64,000 nt of DNA from Paenibacillus sp. FSL R7-0337 (GCF_037969875.1 NZ_CP150218.1:5952001-6016000); one strand, 5' to 3'. Numbered from the stretch's first letter, positions 26,177 through 34,664 are shown. The notes: generated from the sequence alone by a model not told the origin. Translations and numbers: made by a program.

Positions 26177-26288
26177 TTGGTCTGTACCCGTAAGAATGTA
26201 ACCATCCCATAAAATCAAGAAAAGCATATTGCATCCGGCAACGGTCCGTAGCTGTTTTTCTTACATAATCAAAAGGAGGATTTAAGCA

Positions 26289-26828
26289 ATGGCAGAACGT
26301 TTGGTAGGTAAACCCGCTCCTGACTTCTTCATGGAGACAGTAACAGGAGACGGTAAGGATTTCGGTAAGGTAAGCTTGTCCGACTATCGCGGCAAATGGC
26401 TTGTATTCTTCTTCTATCCGCTTGATTTCACCTTCGTATGTCCAACTGAAATCACAGCCTTGAGTGATGCTGCTGCTGATTTCGCAGAGCTTGATACAGA
26501 GATTCTCGGTGTGAGCGTGGACTCGATCCACAGCCATAAGGCTTGGCTGAGCACACCTAAGGATATGAACGGTCTGGGTCCGGTCAACTTCCCGCTGGCC
26601 TCTGATATCACGAAGAAGGTTGCCAGTGATTATGGCGTCCTGATTGAAGAAGAAGGCATTGCGCTGCGCGGACTGTTCATCATCGATCCTGAAGGTGAAC
26701 TGAAGTATCAGGTTGTTAACCATAATGATGTAGGCCGCAGTGTTGAAGAGACATTGCGTGTGCTGCAGGCTCTCCAATCCGGCGGGCTGTGCGCTATGAA
26801 CTGGAAACCAGGCGACAAGAACCTGTAA
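26289..26828 (+). CDS. 2-Cys peroxiredoxin (AhpC/TSA family)
   Basis: This thiol peroxidase reduces H2O2 and organic peroxides. The 179 residues include the peroxidatic Cys51 in DFTFVCPTEITALSD, the active-site Arg region ALRGLFIIDPEG, and a resolving Cys168 near the C-terminus in GGLCAMNWKPGD, as in typical 2-Cys enzymes. It resembles B. subtilis YkuU more than AhpC, and no AhpF lies beside it, so thioredoxin is the likely reductant. SD AAAGGAGG. The perfect PerR box upstream predicts induction by peroxide. Confidence 0.93.
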   Translation: MAERLVGKPAPDFFMETVTGDGKDFGKVSLSDYRGKWLVFFFYPLDFTFVCPTEITALSDAAADFAELDTEILGVSVDSIHSHKAWLSTPKDMNGLGPVNFPLASDITKKVASDYGVLIEEEGIALRGLFIIDPEGELKYQVVNHNDVGRSVEETLRVLQALQSGGLCAMNWKPGDKNL

Positions 26829-26871
26829 GCTTCCGGGCATCATGAGCCGCGATCTTTGATATACTAAGAGG

Positions 26872-26913
26872 ACCTCCTTGCGGGAAGTATTATTCCCTTC
26901 AAGGAGGTTTTTT
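26872..26913 (+). terminator. Terminator of the peroxiredoxin gene
   Basis: ACCTCCTTG pairs with CAAGGAGGT, with an inner GGGAA/TTCCC stem, then TTTTTT. Confidence 0.9.
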
Positions 26914-26953
26914 GCAAAAAGATAAGAATGTATATGCTTCGCGCTATAATTAT

Positions 26954-27023
26954 CCTTATCGTTCTCGCTGGAACGGTACCGTCCTTTAAAAGGACGGCAA
27001 AACCGTTTCCACTTGAGATAAGG
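26954..27023 (+). ncRNA. Candidate structured RNA between peroxiredoxin and a Cys-protein gene
   Basis: Three nested stems are visible: CCTTATC/GATAAGG (26954-26960 with 27017-27023), TGGAACGGT/ACCGTTTCCA with one bulged base (26969-26977 with 27002-27011), and CCGTCCTT/AAGGACGG (26979-26986 with 26990-26997). An alternative hairpin CGTTC-GAACG (26960-26975) would compete with the second stem. TATAAT stands just upstream at 26945. The element starts after a terminator and ends about 125 bases before the next gene, so it is either a small RNA or part of that gene's leader. I match it to no known riboswitch. Confidence 0.5.
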
Positions 27024-27149
27024 GCAGGCGTTTGAAAATGGGCATAAAGGTTAATATATAGCTTGTAAGGGGAGGAATCTCTCCCGCTGCTTTGTAATAT
27101 ACTAATAGGAATTCAAATCAACGACAACACTCAAGGAGGGTGAACAAAA

Positions 27150-27557
27150 ATGAGCTTTTGCTGTGGAGCGAGTATGGTTGGAACGAAGGGGACCCTAAAG
27201 CATTATCGCACGCAAGTCCATAATGTTCCCCTGCTTTTTTGTCCGGTATGCCACCGGGTAGAGGTACATTACAAAGTCGAGAATGAATATGAAATTCTGG
27301 CGGAATATGCCCATGGCGACGGCGTCACGGATGTGGATTTCCAGGATTATGTGATGGAGGAAGAGGAAGCGATCTTCGAGAACGTCATCAATATGGAGAG
27401 CGAGGACCCGCTCGCGATCATACGCAGCCAGATCGATATGTCGCTGGACCTGCTGGCAGTTGCTAAACAGATCGGCGACTCCAAATGGGAACGTGAGCTG
27501 AAGAAGCGTCTGGCTGTCATGAGCCAGCGGCGTCTCCGGCTCCAGCAGAAGGCTTGA
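27150..27557 (+). CDS. Small protein with a Cys-pair (zinc-ribbon-like) N-terminus
   Basis: I do not recognise a named family. The 135-residue protein starts MSFCCGASMVGTKG and has a second pair in FCPVCHRVEVH, so Cys4/Cys5 plus CPVC could bind one zinc, as in YgiT-type fingers. The middle is acidic (YVMEEEEAIFENVINMESED) and the C-terminus is a basic helix (WERELKKRLAVMSQRRLRLQQK). SD AAGGAGGG. It is preceded by a structured region and followed by a terminator, hence monocistronic. A regulatory or nucleic-acid-binding role is inference. Confidence 0.75.
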   Translation: MSFCCGASMVGTKGTLKHYRTQVHNVPLLFCPVCHRVEVHYKVENEYEILAEYAHGDGVTDVDFQDYVMEEEEAIFENVINMESEDPLAIIRSQIDMSLDLLAVAKQIGDSKWERELKKRLAVMSQRRLRLQQKA

Positions 27558-27598
27558 ATATCTGTCTAGCTCCTGCCACCATCATGTTATAAATTAGT

Positions 27599-27628
27599 GA
27601 GCTCCCGCCATATGGCGGGGGCTCTTTT
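27599..27628 (+). terminator. Terminator of the Cys-protein gene
   Basis: GAGCTCCCGCC pairs with GGCGGGGGCTC around ATAT, followed by TTTT. Confidence 0.88.
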
Positions 27629-27706
27629 CAATGTATTTGCAGGAAATAAATCATTCCCCTCCTACTTAAATGTGTCTTTAGAATCATTTTAGGAATATTT
27701 TTGTCA

Positions 27707-27780
27707 TTCGACAGATTCTCTGATTGCGTTGTCTTCTTCTCTTGGATATGATTGGAATATAGTTGAAACGGTTGGATAAT
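27707..27780 (+). promoter_or_regulatory. Promoter region of the histidine kinase with a Spo0A-type box
   Basis: TTGGAA (27752-27757) and GATAAT (27775-27780) are 17 bases apart. TTCGACA (27707-27713) is a Spo0A-type heptamer (TGTCGAA) on the other strand, about 40 bases above the -35. The remaining 27629-27890 sequence shows no gene. Confidence 0.5.
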
Positions 27781-27891
27781 ACAATACGATTTTCGAATGT
27801 TCTGGCGGCTTCGTCATATACTCAGATACATAGTAATTTGATGTCGCTTAAGCGTCTTCGTCAATTGCAGTAAAAGGGGGAACTTCGTATC

Positions 27892-28995
27892 GTGATAAGC
27901 CAATATCAGGAAAGCTTGCTATTATCGGCAAGAACGTTTCAATCTGGTCCGATGGATACCACATTTGAGGATGTGCTGGAGCACATCGACAGCGGGATTC
28001 TGCTTTTTGATGATGAGGGTGTGCTAACTTTTGTCAACAAGCAGATGTATGGCATTCTGGAGCTTAACCGTCACTCTCTTCTGGGTTGCACCTTGCATCA
28101 TCTGTTATCCCATATTCAGCTTAGCCGCTTCAAGAAGAAGCAGGTGCTCAGGAGTTACCGTGAAATGGTGCTCAAAGGTAAGCCAAGCTATGAATTTGTG
28201 GATGAATATGGACGGTACTGGCGCGCAACCCTGTCCAGCGGAGAGGAAATGAAGGGCAGCTACCTGTTCACATTCAAAGAGATCTCCGACTACAAGCTAA
28301 TTGAACAGACAGCTTACCAGAATGACAGCCTGGCCATGCTGGGCCGGTTATCGGCATCCATCGCCCATGAGATCCGCAATCCCCTGACGGCTATCCGGGG
28401 GTTCATCCAATTGCTTCATCCCCATCTGCATCTGCTCGGCAAAGAAGAATATGCGAAGATTATATTAGCGGAGATTGACCGTGCCAATGACATTATTCAT
28501 GAATTTCTGACTTCCTCTAAGCCTTCTGTGCCGCAGATCAGCATGATTCCTGTCTCTGCATTACTGAAGGAAGTAGTCCTGCTGACAGAGAGCGAGGCGC
28601 TGATGAAGGGCTGCCAGATCAACTTGCAGGTGCTCCAGGAGGACCTGGCCATCTCAGGGGATATTAAGCAAATGAAGCAGGTTGTGCTGAATATGATCAG
28701 AAATGCGATGGAAGCAATCTCGGAGCGGGTGGATGATTCTGTAGGGCGAATTGAGGTAGGCGCACGTAAAGAAGGAACAGAGGTGCGCATCTTCATCTCT
28801 GACAACGGCAAGGGAATGGATATCTGCACGCTTGACAGACTGTTCAATCCGTTCTTCACCACGAAGGAGAATGGGACGGGACTTGGACTCTCCGTCAGTG
28901 ACCGGATCATCAAGAATCATGGCGGCTGCATCTCGGTCAGCAGCCGGCTGAATGAAGGAACCCGATTCGTCATTTCACTTCCGCTTACTCATTAA
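27892..28995 (+). CDS. Soluble PAS-domain sensor histidine kinase (sporulation-kinase-like)
   Basis: This 367-residue cytoplasmic kinase has no membrane segment. A PAS domain occupies about 22-135 (IDSGILLFDDEGVLTFVNKQM). The HisKA dimerisation helix has phospho-accepting His159 in SASIAHEIRNPLTAIRGFIQLL. The HATPase domain shows N (MIRNAMEAI), G1 (DNGKGMD), F (NPFFTTK) and G2 (GTGLGLSVS) boxes. The HisKA/PAS layout matches the orphan kinases (KinA/KinE type) that feed the Spo0F-Spo0A phosphorelay; no response regulator adjoins. The start is GTG 27892, 11 bases after GGGGG; the next ATG has no ribosome site. Confidence 0.9.
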   Translation: MISQYQESLLLSARTFQSGPMDTTFEDVLEHIDSGILLFDDEGVLTFVNKQMYGILELNRHSLLGCTLHHLLSHIQLSRFKKKQVLRSYREMVLKGKPSYEFVDEYGRYWRATLSSGEEMKGSYLFTFKEISDYKLIEQTAYQNDSLAMLGRLSASIAHEIRNPLTAIRGFIQLLHPHLHLLGKEEYAKIILAEIDRANDIIHEFLTSSKPSVPQISMIPVSALLKEVVLLTESEALMKGCQINLQVLQEDLAISGDIKQMKQVVLNMIRNAMEAISERVDDSVGRIEVGARKEGTEVRIFISDNGKGMDICTLDRLFNPFFTTKENGTGLGLSVSDRIIKNHGGCISVSSRLNEGTRFVISLPLTH

Positions 28996-29055
28996 TGCTT
29001 ATTTTAAGCCCGTTGTTCTCGGTGGAGTGCATACGGGTTATAATCAATATGTAAG

Positions 29056-29097
29056 GGCTGATTCCTGCAATGCACGAACAAGTGCGGGAGATCAGCC
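29056..29097 (+). other. Leader hairpin upstream of leucyl aminopeptidase
   Basis: GGCTGAT pairs with ATCAGCC, with an inner GCAC-GAACAA-GTGC stem. It is not followed by T residues and ends 15 bases before the ribosome site, so it may modulate translation or mRNA stability. A TATAAT stands at 29039. Confidence 0.4.
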
Positions 29098-29125
29098 TTA
29101 TCTGCGTCTGTCGGAGGGATGAATT

Positions 29126-30658
29126 TTGATTATTGAATGGAGCAGTGATGCCAGTCAAGCCATGGCCCGAGGAGAGGCTGTATGTCTAATAATCTCAGAG
29201 GCACAGGCACAGGGAGAAGGACTTCCGGCGGACTGGGCCGCGCGAGTCCGCCTATTGTCCGCAGCGGGGCTGTTCAGTGGCAAACAGGGGCAACTGTATA
29301 TCATGCCCGTAATGGAGCAACCCGAGCAGCCTGTGGTCATTCTGGCCGGAAGCGGAAAAGGCCAGATGGGTATGCACGAGCTGCGGCAGCTGATGGCACA
29401 GACTGCCAAGGCGGCTTACAGGCTGAAGGCTGCTGCGCTCGTTGTGCAGGTACCGTCGGCACTAGGCGGGCGTGCTGGGGATCTGAAGGCAGAGCAGGCC
29501 GGCCAGGCCATCGCGGAAGGGCTGGTCCTGGGGTCGTACCGCAGAAGAGAATATAAACTGGAACAGGCAGCCTACGCAGGTATTGAGACGGTATTTCTGC
29601 GTATGCAAGGCAAGAGCGAAGCAGCAGAAGGGGAAGCCTGGAGACAAGGGATCAAGCGGGGGAAGGCTTTCGGGGAGGCTGCCAACCTTGCCCGTGATTT
29701 GACCAACCGTCCGGGGAATCTGCTGACTCCGTCGGGTCTTGCGATGGCCGCTATAGAAATCGCTGAACGGCACGGTCTTCCCGCTGAAGTGTTGGATGAA
29801 CGGGAGCTGGAGCTTAAGGGAATGGGCGGATTGCTTGCGGTCGGCAGCGGCAGTGTGAATGCTCCCCGCATGATTGTTATCCGCTATCAGGGAACGAACC
29901 AATGGGAGAACGCAGTAGGTATAGTCGGCAAAGGAATTACTTTCGATACCGGAGGCATCTCTCTGAAGCGGGCACCGGGCATGGAGAGCATGCACAGCGA
30001 TATGGCCGGTGCCGCAGCCGTTCTGGCGGTCATGGATGCGCTGGGGCATTTGCGTCCCAAGATCAATGTGGTCATGCTGATTCCGGCGGCAGAGAATATG
30101 CCTGCAGCGAATGCTTTTAAACCGGGTGATATCATTATTACTCTCAGTGGAAGAACAATTGAAATTATCAATACCGATGCGGAGGGCCGGATCATTCTGG
30201 GAGATGCGCTTACCTATGCCCGGGAGTGGGGGGTGCAGCGGATCATTGACGTAGCCACGCTGACAGGAGCTGTGGTGTCGATACTGGGAGATGTGGCTAC
30301 AGGGGCAGTAACGAATGATCAAGCATTCCTGGAAGAACTTTTGGCAGCCTCAAGGCTGTCGGGGGAGCAGATCTGGCCGTTGCCCGTCTATCCTGAATTC
30401 CGGGAAATGCTGACAAGCGAGGTTGCGGATCTCCGCAATGCTGCCGGGCGGTATGGAGCTGCCAGCACGGCGGGGCTGTTCATTGGAGAATTCGCCGAAG
30501 GACTGCCGTGGGTGCATCTCGATATTGCAGGGACTGCTTTTCTGTCAGCGGAACGTGGAATGAATCCTAAGGGGGCCACGGGCGTAATGGTCCGCACCTT
30601 GCTGGAATATCTGCTGAGCGCTGCGGCTGAACCGGATTACCGCTCCCCTGAAGCCTAA
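29126..30658 (+). CDS. Leucyl aminopeptidase, M17 family
   Basis: This di-metal exopeptidase removes N-terminal residues (often Leu or Cys-Gly) in the cytoplasm. Of 510 residues, the N-terminal macro-like half is variable. The catalytic half has VGKGITFDTGGISLKRAPGM (metal Lys/Asp), MHSDMAGAAAVL, the signature NTDAEGRIILGDAL and the C-terminal WVHLDIAGTAF. It starts with TTG at 29126, 7 bases after GGAGGG; an ATG at 29119 is out of frame. Monocistronic with a hairpin leader and its own terminator. Confidence 0.93.
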   Translation: MIIEWSSDASQAMARGEAVCLIISEAQAQGEGLPADWAARVRLLSAAGLFSGKQGQLYIMPVMEQPEQPVVILAGSGKGQMGMHELRQLMAQTAKAAYRLKAAALVVQVPSALGGRAGDLKAEQAGQAIAEGLVLGSYRRREYKLEQAAYAGIETVFLRMQGKSEAAEGEAWRQGIKRGKAFGEAANLARDLTNRPGNLLTPSGLAMAAIEIAERHGLPAEVLDERELELKGMGGLLAVGSGSVNAPRMIVIRYQGTNQWENAVGIVGKGITFDTGGISLKRAPGMESMHSDMAGAAAVLAVMDALGHLRPKINVVMLIPAAENMPAANAFKPGDIIITLSGRTIEIINTDAEGRIILGDALTYAREWGVQRIIDVATLTGAVVSILGDVATGAVTNDQAFLEELLAASRLSGEQIWPLPVYPEFREMLTSEVADLRNAAGRYGAASTAGLFIGEFAEGLPWVHLDIAGTAFLSAERGMNPKGATGVMVRTLLEYLLSAAAEPDYRSPEA

Positions 30659-30676
30659 CCCGAATCGTCCTGACAG

Positions 30677-30723
30677 ACAAAGAGCCGCAGAATCTCAGTT
30701 TCCTGAGACCTGCGGCTCTTTGT
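30677..30723 (+). terminator. Bidirectional terminator after the aminopeptidase
   Basis: ACAAAGAGCCGCAG pairs with CTGCGGCTCTTTGT, with an inner TCTCAG/CTGAGA stem. It lies between convergent genes. Confidence 0.88.
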
Positions 30724-30763
30724 GCATTTGGAATCCTGCTTCTCATAACTGCGGAATGACAGC

Positions 30764-30895
30764 CTATTTACGGGCCTTCATCTGGGCAGTCAGGGATTGG
30801 ACGCCATTCATAATCTTATCCCGTGTATTCTTATTCTTCAGCAAGTAGGCGGCTCCCAAGGCTACCGTTGTAAACAGAGTCTTCTTGGTGTTCAT
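30764..30895 (-). CDS. 43-residue hypothetical protein
   Basis: A short frame reads MNTKKTLFTTVALGAAYLLK, then NKNTRDKIMNGVQSLTAQMKARK. The ATG at 30895 is preceded by AAGGAGG at 7 bases, better than many genes here, and the stop is followed by a terminator. The N-terminal third is a short hydrophobic helix, perhaps a single membrane anchor, and the rest is a basic amphipathic helix. This recalls the small YtxH-like stress proteins, but it is too short to assign. Strand and ribosome site support it as a real gene. Confidence 0.65.
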   Translation of the reverse strand: MNTKKTLFTTVALGAAYLLKNKNTRDKIMNGVQSLTAQMKARK

Positions 30896-31006
30896 GGTTA
30901 TTCCTCCTTGGCACTAGTCTGGTTGTTAAAAGCTTATAACTAACATACCCGCATGCCAAGGTTTCTAAACGAAAGAATACCAATCTGTATCAGGTAGAAC
31001 TGCATC

Positions 31007-31198
31007 CTAGCGCTTGCTGCCCAGTGTAGCACTGCCGCAGGACAGAGGGGAATCCATCGCTGCTGCAGGACAGGTCTTGCCCTTGTCACAGCCCGCACAG
31101 GCCCCCTGCTTGCCCTTCTGCACATGGCGGTAGATCATCCAGCCGGAATATCCGAATATTAACGTCACGATTACAATATTAACGATCATTGCTGTCAT
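31007..31198 (-). CDS. FeoB-associated Cys-rich membrane protein
   Basis: This 63-residue protein has one N-terminal membrane helix (MIVNIVIVTLIFGYSGWMIY) and then a Cys-rich tail (GACAGCDKGKTCPAAAM, PLSCG), the pattern of the small proteins found after feoB in Firmicutes. The Cys residues may bind iron during ferrous uptake. It is third in the feoA-feoB operon, 36 bases after feoB. Confidence 0.85.
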   Translation of the reverse strand: MTAMIVNIVIVTLIFGYSGWMIYRHVQKGKQGACAGCDKGKTCPAAAMDSPLSCGSATLGSKR

Positions 31199-31234
31199 CG
31201 CTTCCTCTCAAAATAACTTGGACTTGCTACGGGG

Positions 31235-33247
31235 CTACGACCATCCGAGCAAACGTCCTCCTTGATAGATCACCAGTGACACCGCATAAGCTAATACCAG
31301 AGAGTAACCCATGGAGAAGAATGTCCATTTCCAGGATGCAGTCTCCTTCTTGATAACGCCGACAGTGGCCAGGCAAGGAATGTAGAGCAGGATAAAGGCC
31401 ATGAAGCTGATCGAGCTAAGCGGTGTAAAGACTGAAGCAATTTGCCCTTCCAGTCCTGCTGCATCCGGGGCATGGTAGATGATGTTCATGGTGGAGACCA
31501 CAACCTCTTTCGCGAGGAAGCCGGGCACCAGGGTAGAACCGGCCTGCCATGTTCCGAAGCCGAGCGGATGCAGCAGTGGGGCGATGAAGCCGCCGAATTT
31601 GGCCAGGAAGGAGTGATCCATGTCCACATTGAGACCGCCAGGACCGGCATAGGACATCAGCCAGATCAGAACCGAGCCGGCCAGGATGATGGTCCCTGCT
31701 TTGCGCAGGAAGCCTTTGCCCTTTTCCCAGGTGCTGCGGCTCAGTGTCTTGAACTGCGGCATCCGGTAAGGAGGCAGTTCAATAATGAAGATAGACGTCT
31801 CATTTTTGAACAGGTACTTGGAGAAGAACTTACACAGAATCAGTGCAAATACAACACCCAATACATACATAGAGAGTACAGCTGTGGCTTGCTGGGCAGG
31901 GAAGAAGACCGCTGCGAACAGCAGATATACCGGAAGCCGGGCAGAACAGGACATCAGCGGCATTAGCAGTGTTGTCAGCAGCCGGTCCTTGGGCTGTTCA
32001 ATGCTCCGGGCTGCCATAATCGCCGGTACGTTGCAGCCGAAGCCGATAATGAACGGAATGAAGGCCTTGCCGTTCAGTCCCATCCGTTCCATCGTGCTGT
32101 CCATCAGCAGGCAGACACGGGCCATATACCCGGAATCCTCCAGGAAGGAGATCATCAGGAACAGGATGAAGATCTGTGGAACAAATACGAGCACGCCGCC
32201 TACACCGCCGATGAGGCCATCAACGATTAGCGCGTGCGTGAATTCAGAAGCCCCGATGGCCCCCAGCAGCGAATTTGTCCAATCGCTGAACTGACCGCCG
32301 ATAAAGCCATCCAAGAGATCGGACAACGGCCCGCCAATCCAGTCAAAGGTAGTTTTGAACATGGCATACATAAAGACGATGAACAGGGGAAGTCCCAGAA
32401 AACGGTGGGTAAGGATGGAATCCAGACGTTCGGTCAGATTATGCGGTTTTTGCAGGGTAGAGTCTATAGCGTCAGCGCATACCATCCGGATGTAGTCCAT
32501 GCGGACAGAACGAATCCACTGTGGAAGCGTCAGGGCGAGCTTATCCTGCTGCAGCCGGGTCTGACAGGCTTCTGCGATCAACAGTAATCCGGAAATATCC
32601 ATCCGCTTCTTGAGCAGCTCAAGGATTACCGGGTTCTGCTCCATCAGCTGCAGAGCAACCCAGCGGAGATTAGGTAGACCAGAGGTCTTCTGCAATTGCG
32701 CAACAATGGAGGTTATGGCTTCCTCAGCGATGTCGCCATAATTCAACTGGAAGGTAACAGGCGGGATATGGGAGGGCTGCTCCAGCACGCTAAGCACCTG
32801 ACTGGTTCCCTTGCCTGTCCGTGCAATCAGCGGCAGCACGGGAACACCAAGCCGTTCCTTAAGGATGTCGGGATCCACCTGAATGCCGCGTGCCTTGGCG
32901 ACATCGGTCATATTCAGTCCGAGGATCGTCGGCTTGCCATACTCCAGCAGTTGCAGGGTAAGCAGCAGGTTTCGTTCCAATTGCGAGGCATCGACAATAT
33001 TGATAAGTGCTTCAGGGGTTTCTTCGATCAGATATTGTGCGGCTACGCCCTCATCGCGGGAGAGGGGGTGAAGAGAGTAGATTCCGGGCAAATCGATCAG
33101 CTTGCCGGCTCCATTCTTCAGACTGCCGATTTTTTTCTCAACCGTAACGCCTGCCCAGTTGCCTACGTATTCGTAGGAAGAAGTCAGGGTATTAAACAGC
33201 GAGGTTTTCCCTGTGTTGGGGTTCCCCACAAGTGCGATAGAGCTCAT
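31235..33247 (-). CDS. feoB: Ferrous iron transporter FeoB
   Basis: FeoB imports Fe2+ across the inner membrane, controlled by an N-terminal G domain. Of 670 residues, the G domain shows G1 GNPNTGKTS (8-16), G3 DLPGIYSL (52-59) and G4 NMTD (112-115). The membrane half (from about 280) has two Gate segments: FGCNVPAIMAARSIEQPKDRLLT with its Cys, and FIPCLATVGVI near the C-terminus. The gene overlaps feoA by four bases (ATGA), so translation is coupled. Confidence 0.96.
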   Translation of the reverse strand: MSSIALVGNPNTGKTSLFNTLTSSYEYVGNWAGVTVEKKIGSLKNGAGKLIDLPGIYSLHPLSRDEGVAAQYLIEETPEALINIVDASQLERNLLLTLQLLEYGKPTILGLNMTDVAKARGIQVDPDILKERLGVPVLPLIARTGKGTSQVLSVLEQPSHIPPVTFQLNYGDIAEEAITSIVAQLQKTSGLPNLRWVALQLMEQNPVILELLKKRMDISGLLLIAEACQTRLQQDKLALTLPQWIRSVRMDYIRMVCADAIDSTLQKPHNLTERLDSILTHRFLGLPLFIVFMYAMFKTTFDWIGGPLSDLLDGFIGGQFSDWTNSLLGAIGASEFTHALIVDGLIGGVGGVLVFVPQIFILFLMISFLEDSGYMARVCLLMDSTMERMGLNGKAFIPFIIGFGCNVPAIMAARSIEQPKDRLLTTLLMPLMSCSARLPVYLLFAAVFFPAQQATAVLSMYVLGVVFALILCKFFSKYLFKNETSIFIIELPPYRMPQFKTLSRSTWEKGKGFLRKAGTIILAGSVLIWLMSYAGPGGLNVDMDHSFLAKFGGFIAPLLHPLGFGTWQAGSTLVPGFLAKEVVVSTMNIIYHAPDAAGLEGQIASVFTPLSSISFMAFILLYIPCLATVGVIKKETASWKWTFFSMGYSLVLAYAVSLVIYQGGRLLGWS

Positions 33248-33486
33248 GACACCTTCACCTCTATCATAGATGCTTCCTTACGCCGGATAGCAAATAACTG
33301 ACCGTTGCATTCAAGCGTAATCGGACCCATGAAAGGCCCTTTGCCCTTGAGACGGATCATTACACCCTCAGATACTCCCAGATCGGCCAGACGGCGGCGC
33401 AAGATAGGATTCATGCCTTCAATTCTTTGAATGGAGCCGGTAGTGCCTGGTTGCAGACGCAGCAAGGAGCAGGATGTTAGAGCCAT
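33244..33486 (-). CDS. feoA: Ferrous iron transport protein A
   Basis: This 80-residue SH3-like cytoplasmic partner of FeoB has LQPGTTGSIQRIEGMNPILRRRLADLGVSEGVMIRLKGKGPF and the ending ECNGQLFAIRRKEASMIEV, the full FeoA fold. SD GGAGGG precedes ATG. It heads the operon feoA-feoB-Cys-rich protein and has a Fur-like box just upstream. Confidence 0.95.
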   Translation of the reverse strand: MALTSCSLLRLQPGTTGSIQRIEGMNPILRRRLADLGVSEGVMIRLKGKGPFMGPITLECNGQLFAIRRKEASMIEVKVS

Positions 33487-33507
33487 TGTTATCCCTCCGA
33501 AAGAGAC

Positions 33508-33522
33508 TGATAATCAATCTCA
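33508..33522 (-). promoter_or_regulatory. Fur-like box upstream of feoA
   Basis: TGATAATCAATCTCA matches the 7-1-7 Fur consensus TGATAATnATTATCA at 12 of 14 defined positions, with a perfect left arm. It lies 22 bases before the feoA start, overlapping the leader. Iron repression is expected from the genes; binding is unproved. Confidence 0.6.
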
Positions 33523-33620
33523 ATGATTTCTTGTAATGTAGCATTTTACTCCCATTTTTTCTGTGATTAATGTCATTGTTTCTGTTTGCGAAAATCGATA
33601 TGAAGATTGCTGAAATTTTC

Positions 33621-33650
33621 TTTACAATATCTTCTTCATTAAAGTATGAT
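33621..33650 (+). promoter_or_regulatory. Promoter of the aldolase-like gene
   Basis: TTTACA (33621-33626) is followed after 18 bases by TATGAT (33645-33650). The start point would be about 50 bases before the gene. Confidence 0.65.
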
Positions 33651-33704
33651 TGAACGATAATATAAGCATAGTACTTAATAGATACCCCGAAGGGAGAACA
33701 GATT

Positions 33705-34664
33705 GTGAAGACTAATCATAGTAAAATTGTCGATTGCACCATCCGTGATGGGGGATTGGTGAATAACTGGGATTTCAGTATTGAATTTGTTCAGAAATTA
33801 TATGCCGGACTGAATGAAGCCGGTGTTGATTATATGGAAATCGGATATAAAAACTCGCCGAAGCTGCTCAAGGGGGCAGAGGGTGCAGGTCCTTGGCGCT
33901 TTTTGAATGATGACTTCCTGCGCAAGGTCATTCCGCAAAAGGGGCATACGAAGCTGTCGGCTCTGGTCGATATCGGGCGTGTGGACGAGAATGATATTCT
34001 GCCCCGCAGTGAGAGCATGCTCGATCTGATCCGTGTGGCTTGTTACAGCAAGGATGTGGACAAGGCCCTTCAACTGGTGCAGACGTTCCATGACCTGGGC
34101 TATGAGACGACCATTAATATTATGGCCCTGTCCAACGTGATGGAGAATGAGCTGCTGGAAGCCTTCGAGCAGATTCGTGAGAGTGTAGTTGATGTAGTCT
34201 ATATCGTGGATTCTTACGGCAGCCTGGATCATAATGACTTTCATTACCTGGTAGAGAAGTTCAAGACACATCTGCCGGAGAAGCGGCTCGGTGTGCATAC
34301 CCACAACAATCTTCAGCTGGCCTTCTCCAATACGCTGATTGCAGCCGAGAAGGGGGTAGAGCTTCTGGATGCTTCCTGCTATGGAATGGGCCGCGCTGCA
34401 GGCAACTGTCCTACAGAGCTGCTGGTTACCCATCTGAAGAACACGAATTATACGCTCCGTCCTGTGCTGGATATCGTTGAGAACCTGATGATCCCTCTGC
34501 GGGAGAAGGAAGAGTGGGGCTACATCATTCCGTATATGATTACAGGAACGCTGGATGAGCATCCCCGCTCGGCAATGGCGCTGCGATCTTCGGCCGATAA
34601 AGATAAGGCGGTTGACTTCTATGACACACTAACAACACCTGAAGTCAATTTCGGGGACAAATAA
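33705..34664 (+). CDS. DRE-TIM (HMG-CoA lyase/aldolase-like) metalloenzyme
   Basis: This 319-residue TIM-barrel protein has the DRE-TIM start VDCTIRDGGLVNNWDFS, where the family's Arg-Asp pair is kept and the following Glu is Gly. Metal ligands sit in RLGVHTHNNLQLAFSNTL (His-x-His), and YGMGRAAGNCPTELL gives the Gly-rich loop. Relatives include HMG-CoA lyase, 4-hydroxy-2-oxovalerate aldolase and isopropylmalate synthase, but the protein lacks their extra domains. It is monocistronic, so context does not reveal the substrate. The start is GTG 33705 after GGGAG. Confidence 0.8.
   Translation: MKTNHSKIVDCTIRDGGLVNNWDFSIEFVQKLYAGLNEAGVDYMEIGYKNSPKLLKGAEGAGPWRFLNDDFLRKVIPQKGHTKLSALVDIGRVDENDILPRSESMLDLIRVACYSKDVDKALQLVQTFHDLGYETTINIMALSNVMENELLEAFEQIRESVVDVVYIVDSYGSLDHNDFHYLVEKFKTHLPEKRLGVHTHNNLQLAFSNTLIAAEKGVELLDASCYGMGRAAGNCPTELLVTHLKNTNYTLRPVLDIVENLMIPLREKEEWGYIIPYMITGTLDEHPRSAMALRSSADKDKAVDFYDTLTTPEVNFGDK

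Noticed and set aside
26055..26843. A 262-codon minus-strand frame over the peroxiredoxin gene
   Set aside because: It is antisense to a clear peroxiredoxin with full active-site motifs and has no ribosome site or recognisable domain.
30905..30961. CCTTGGCA/TGCCAAGG inverted repeat that could hide the ribosome site of the 43-residue gene
   Set aside because: The distal arm overlaps the likely -35 region and may not be transcribed, so sequestration is doubtful.
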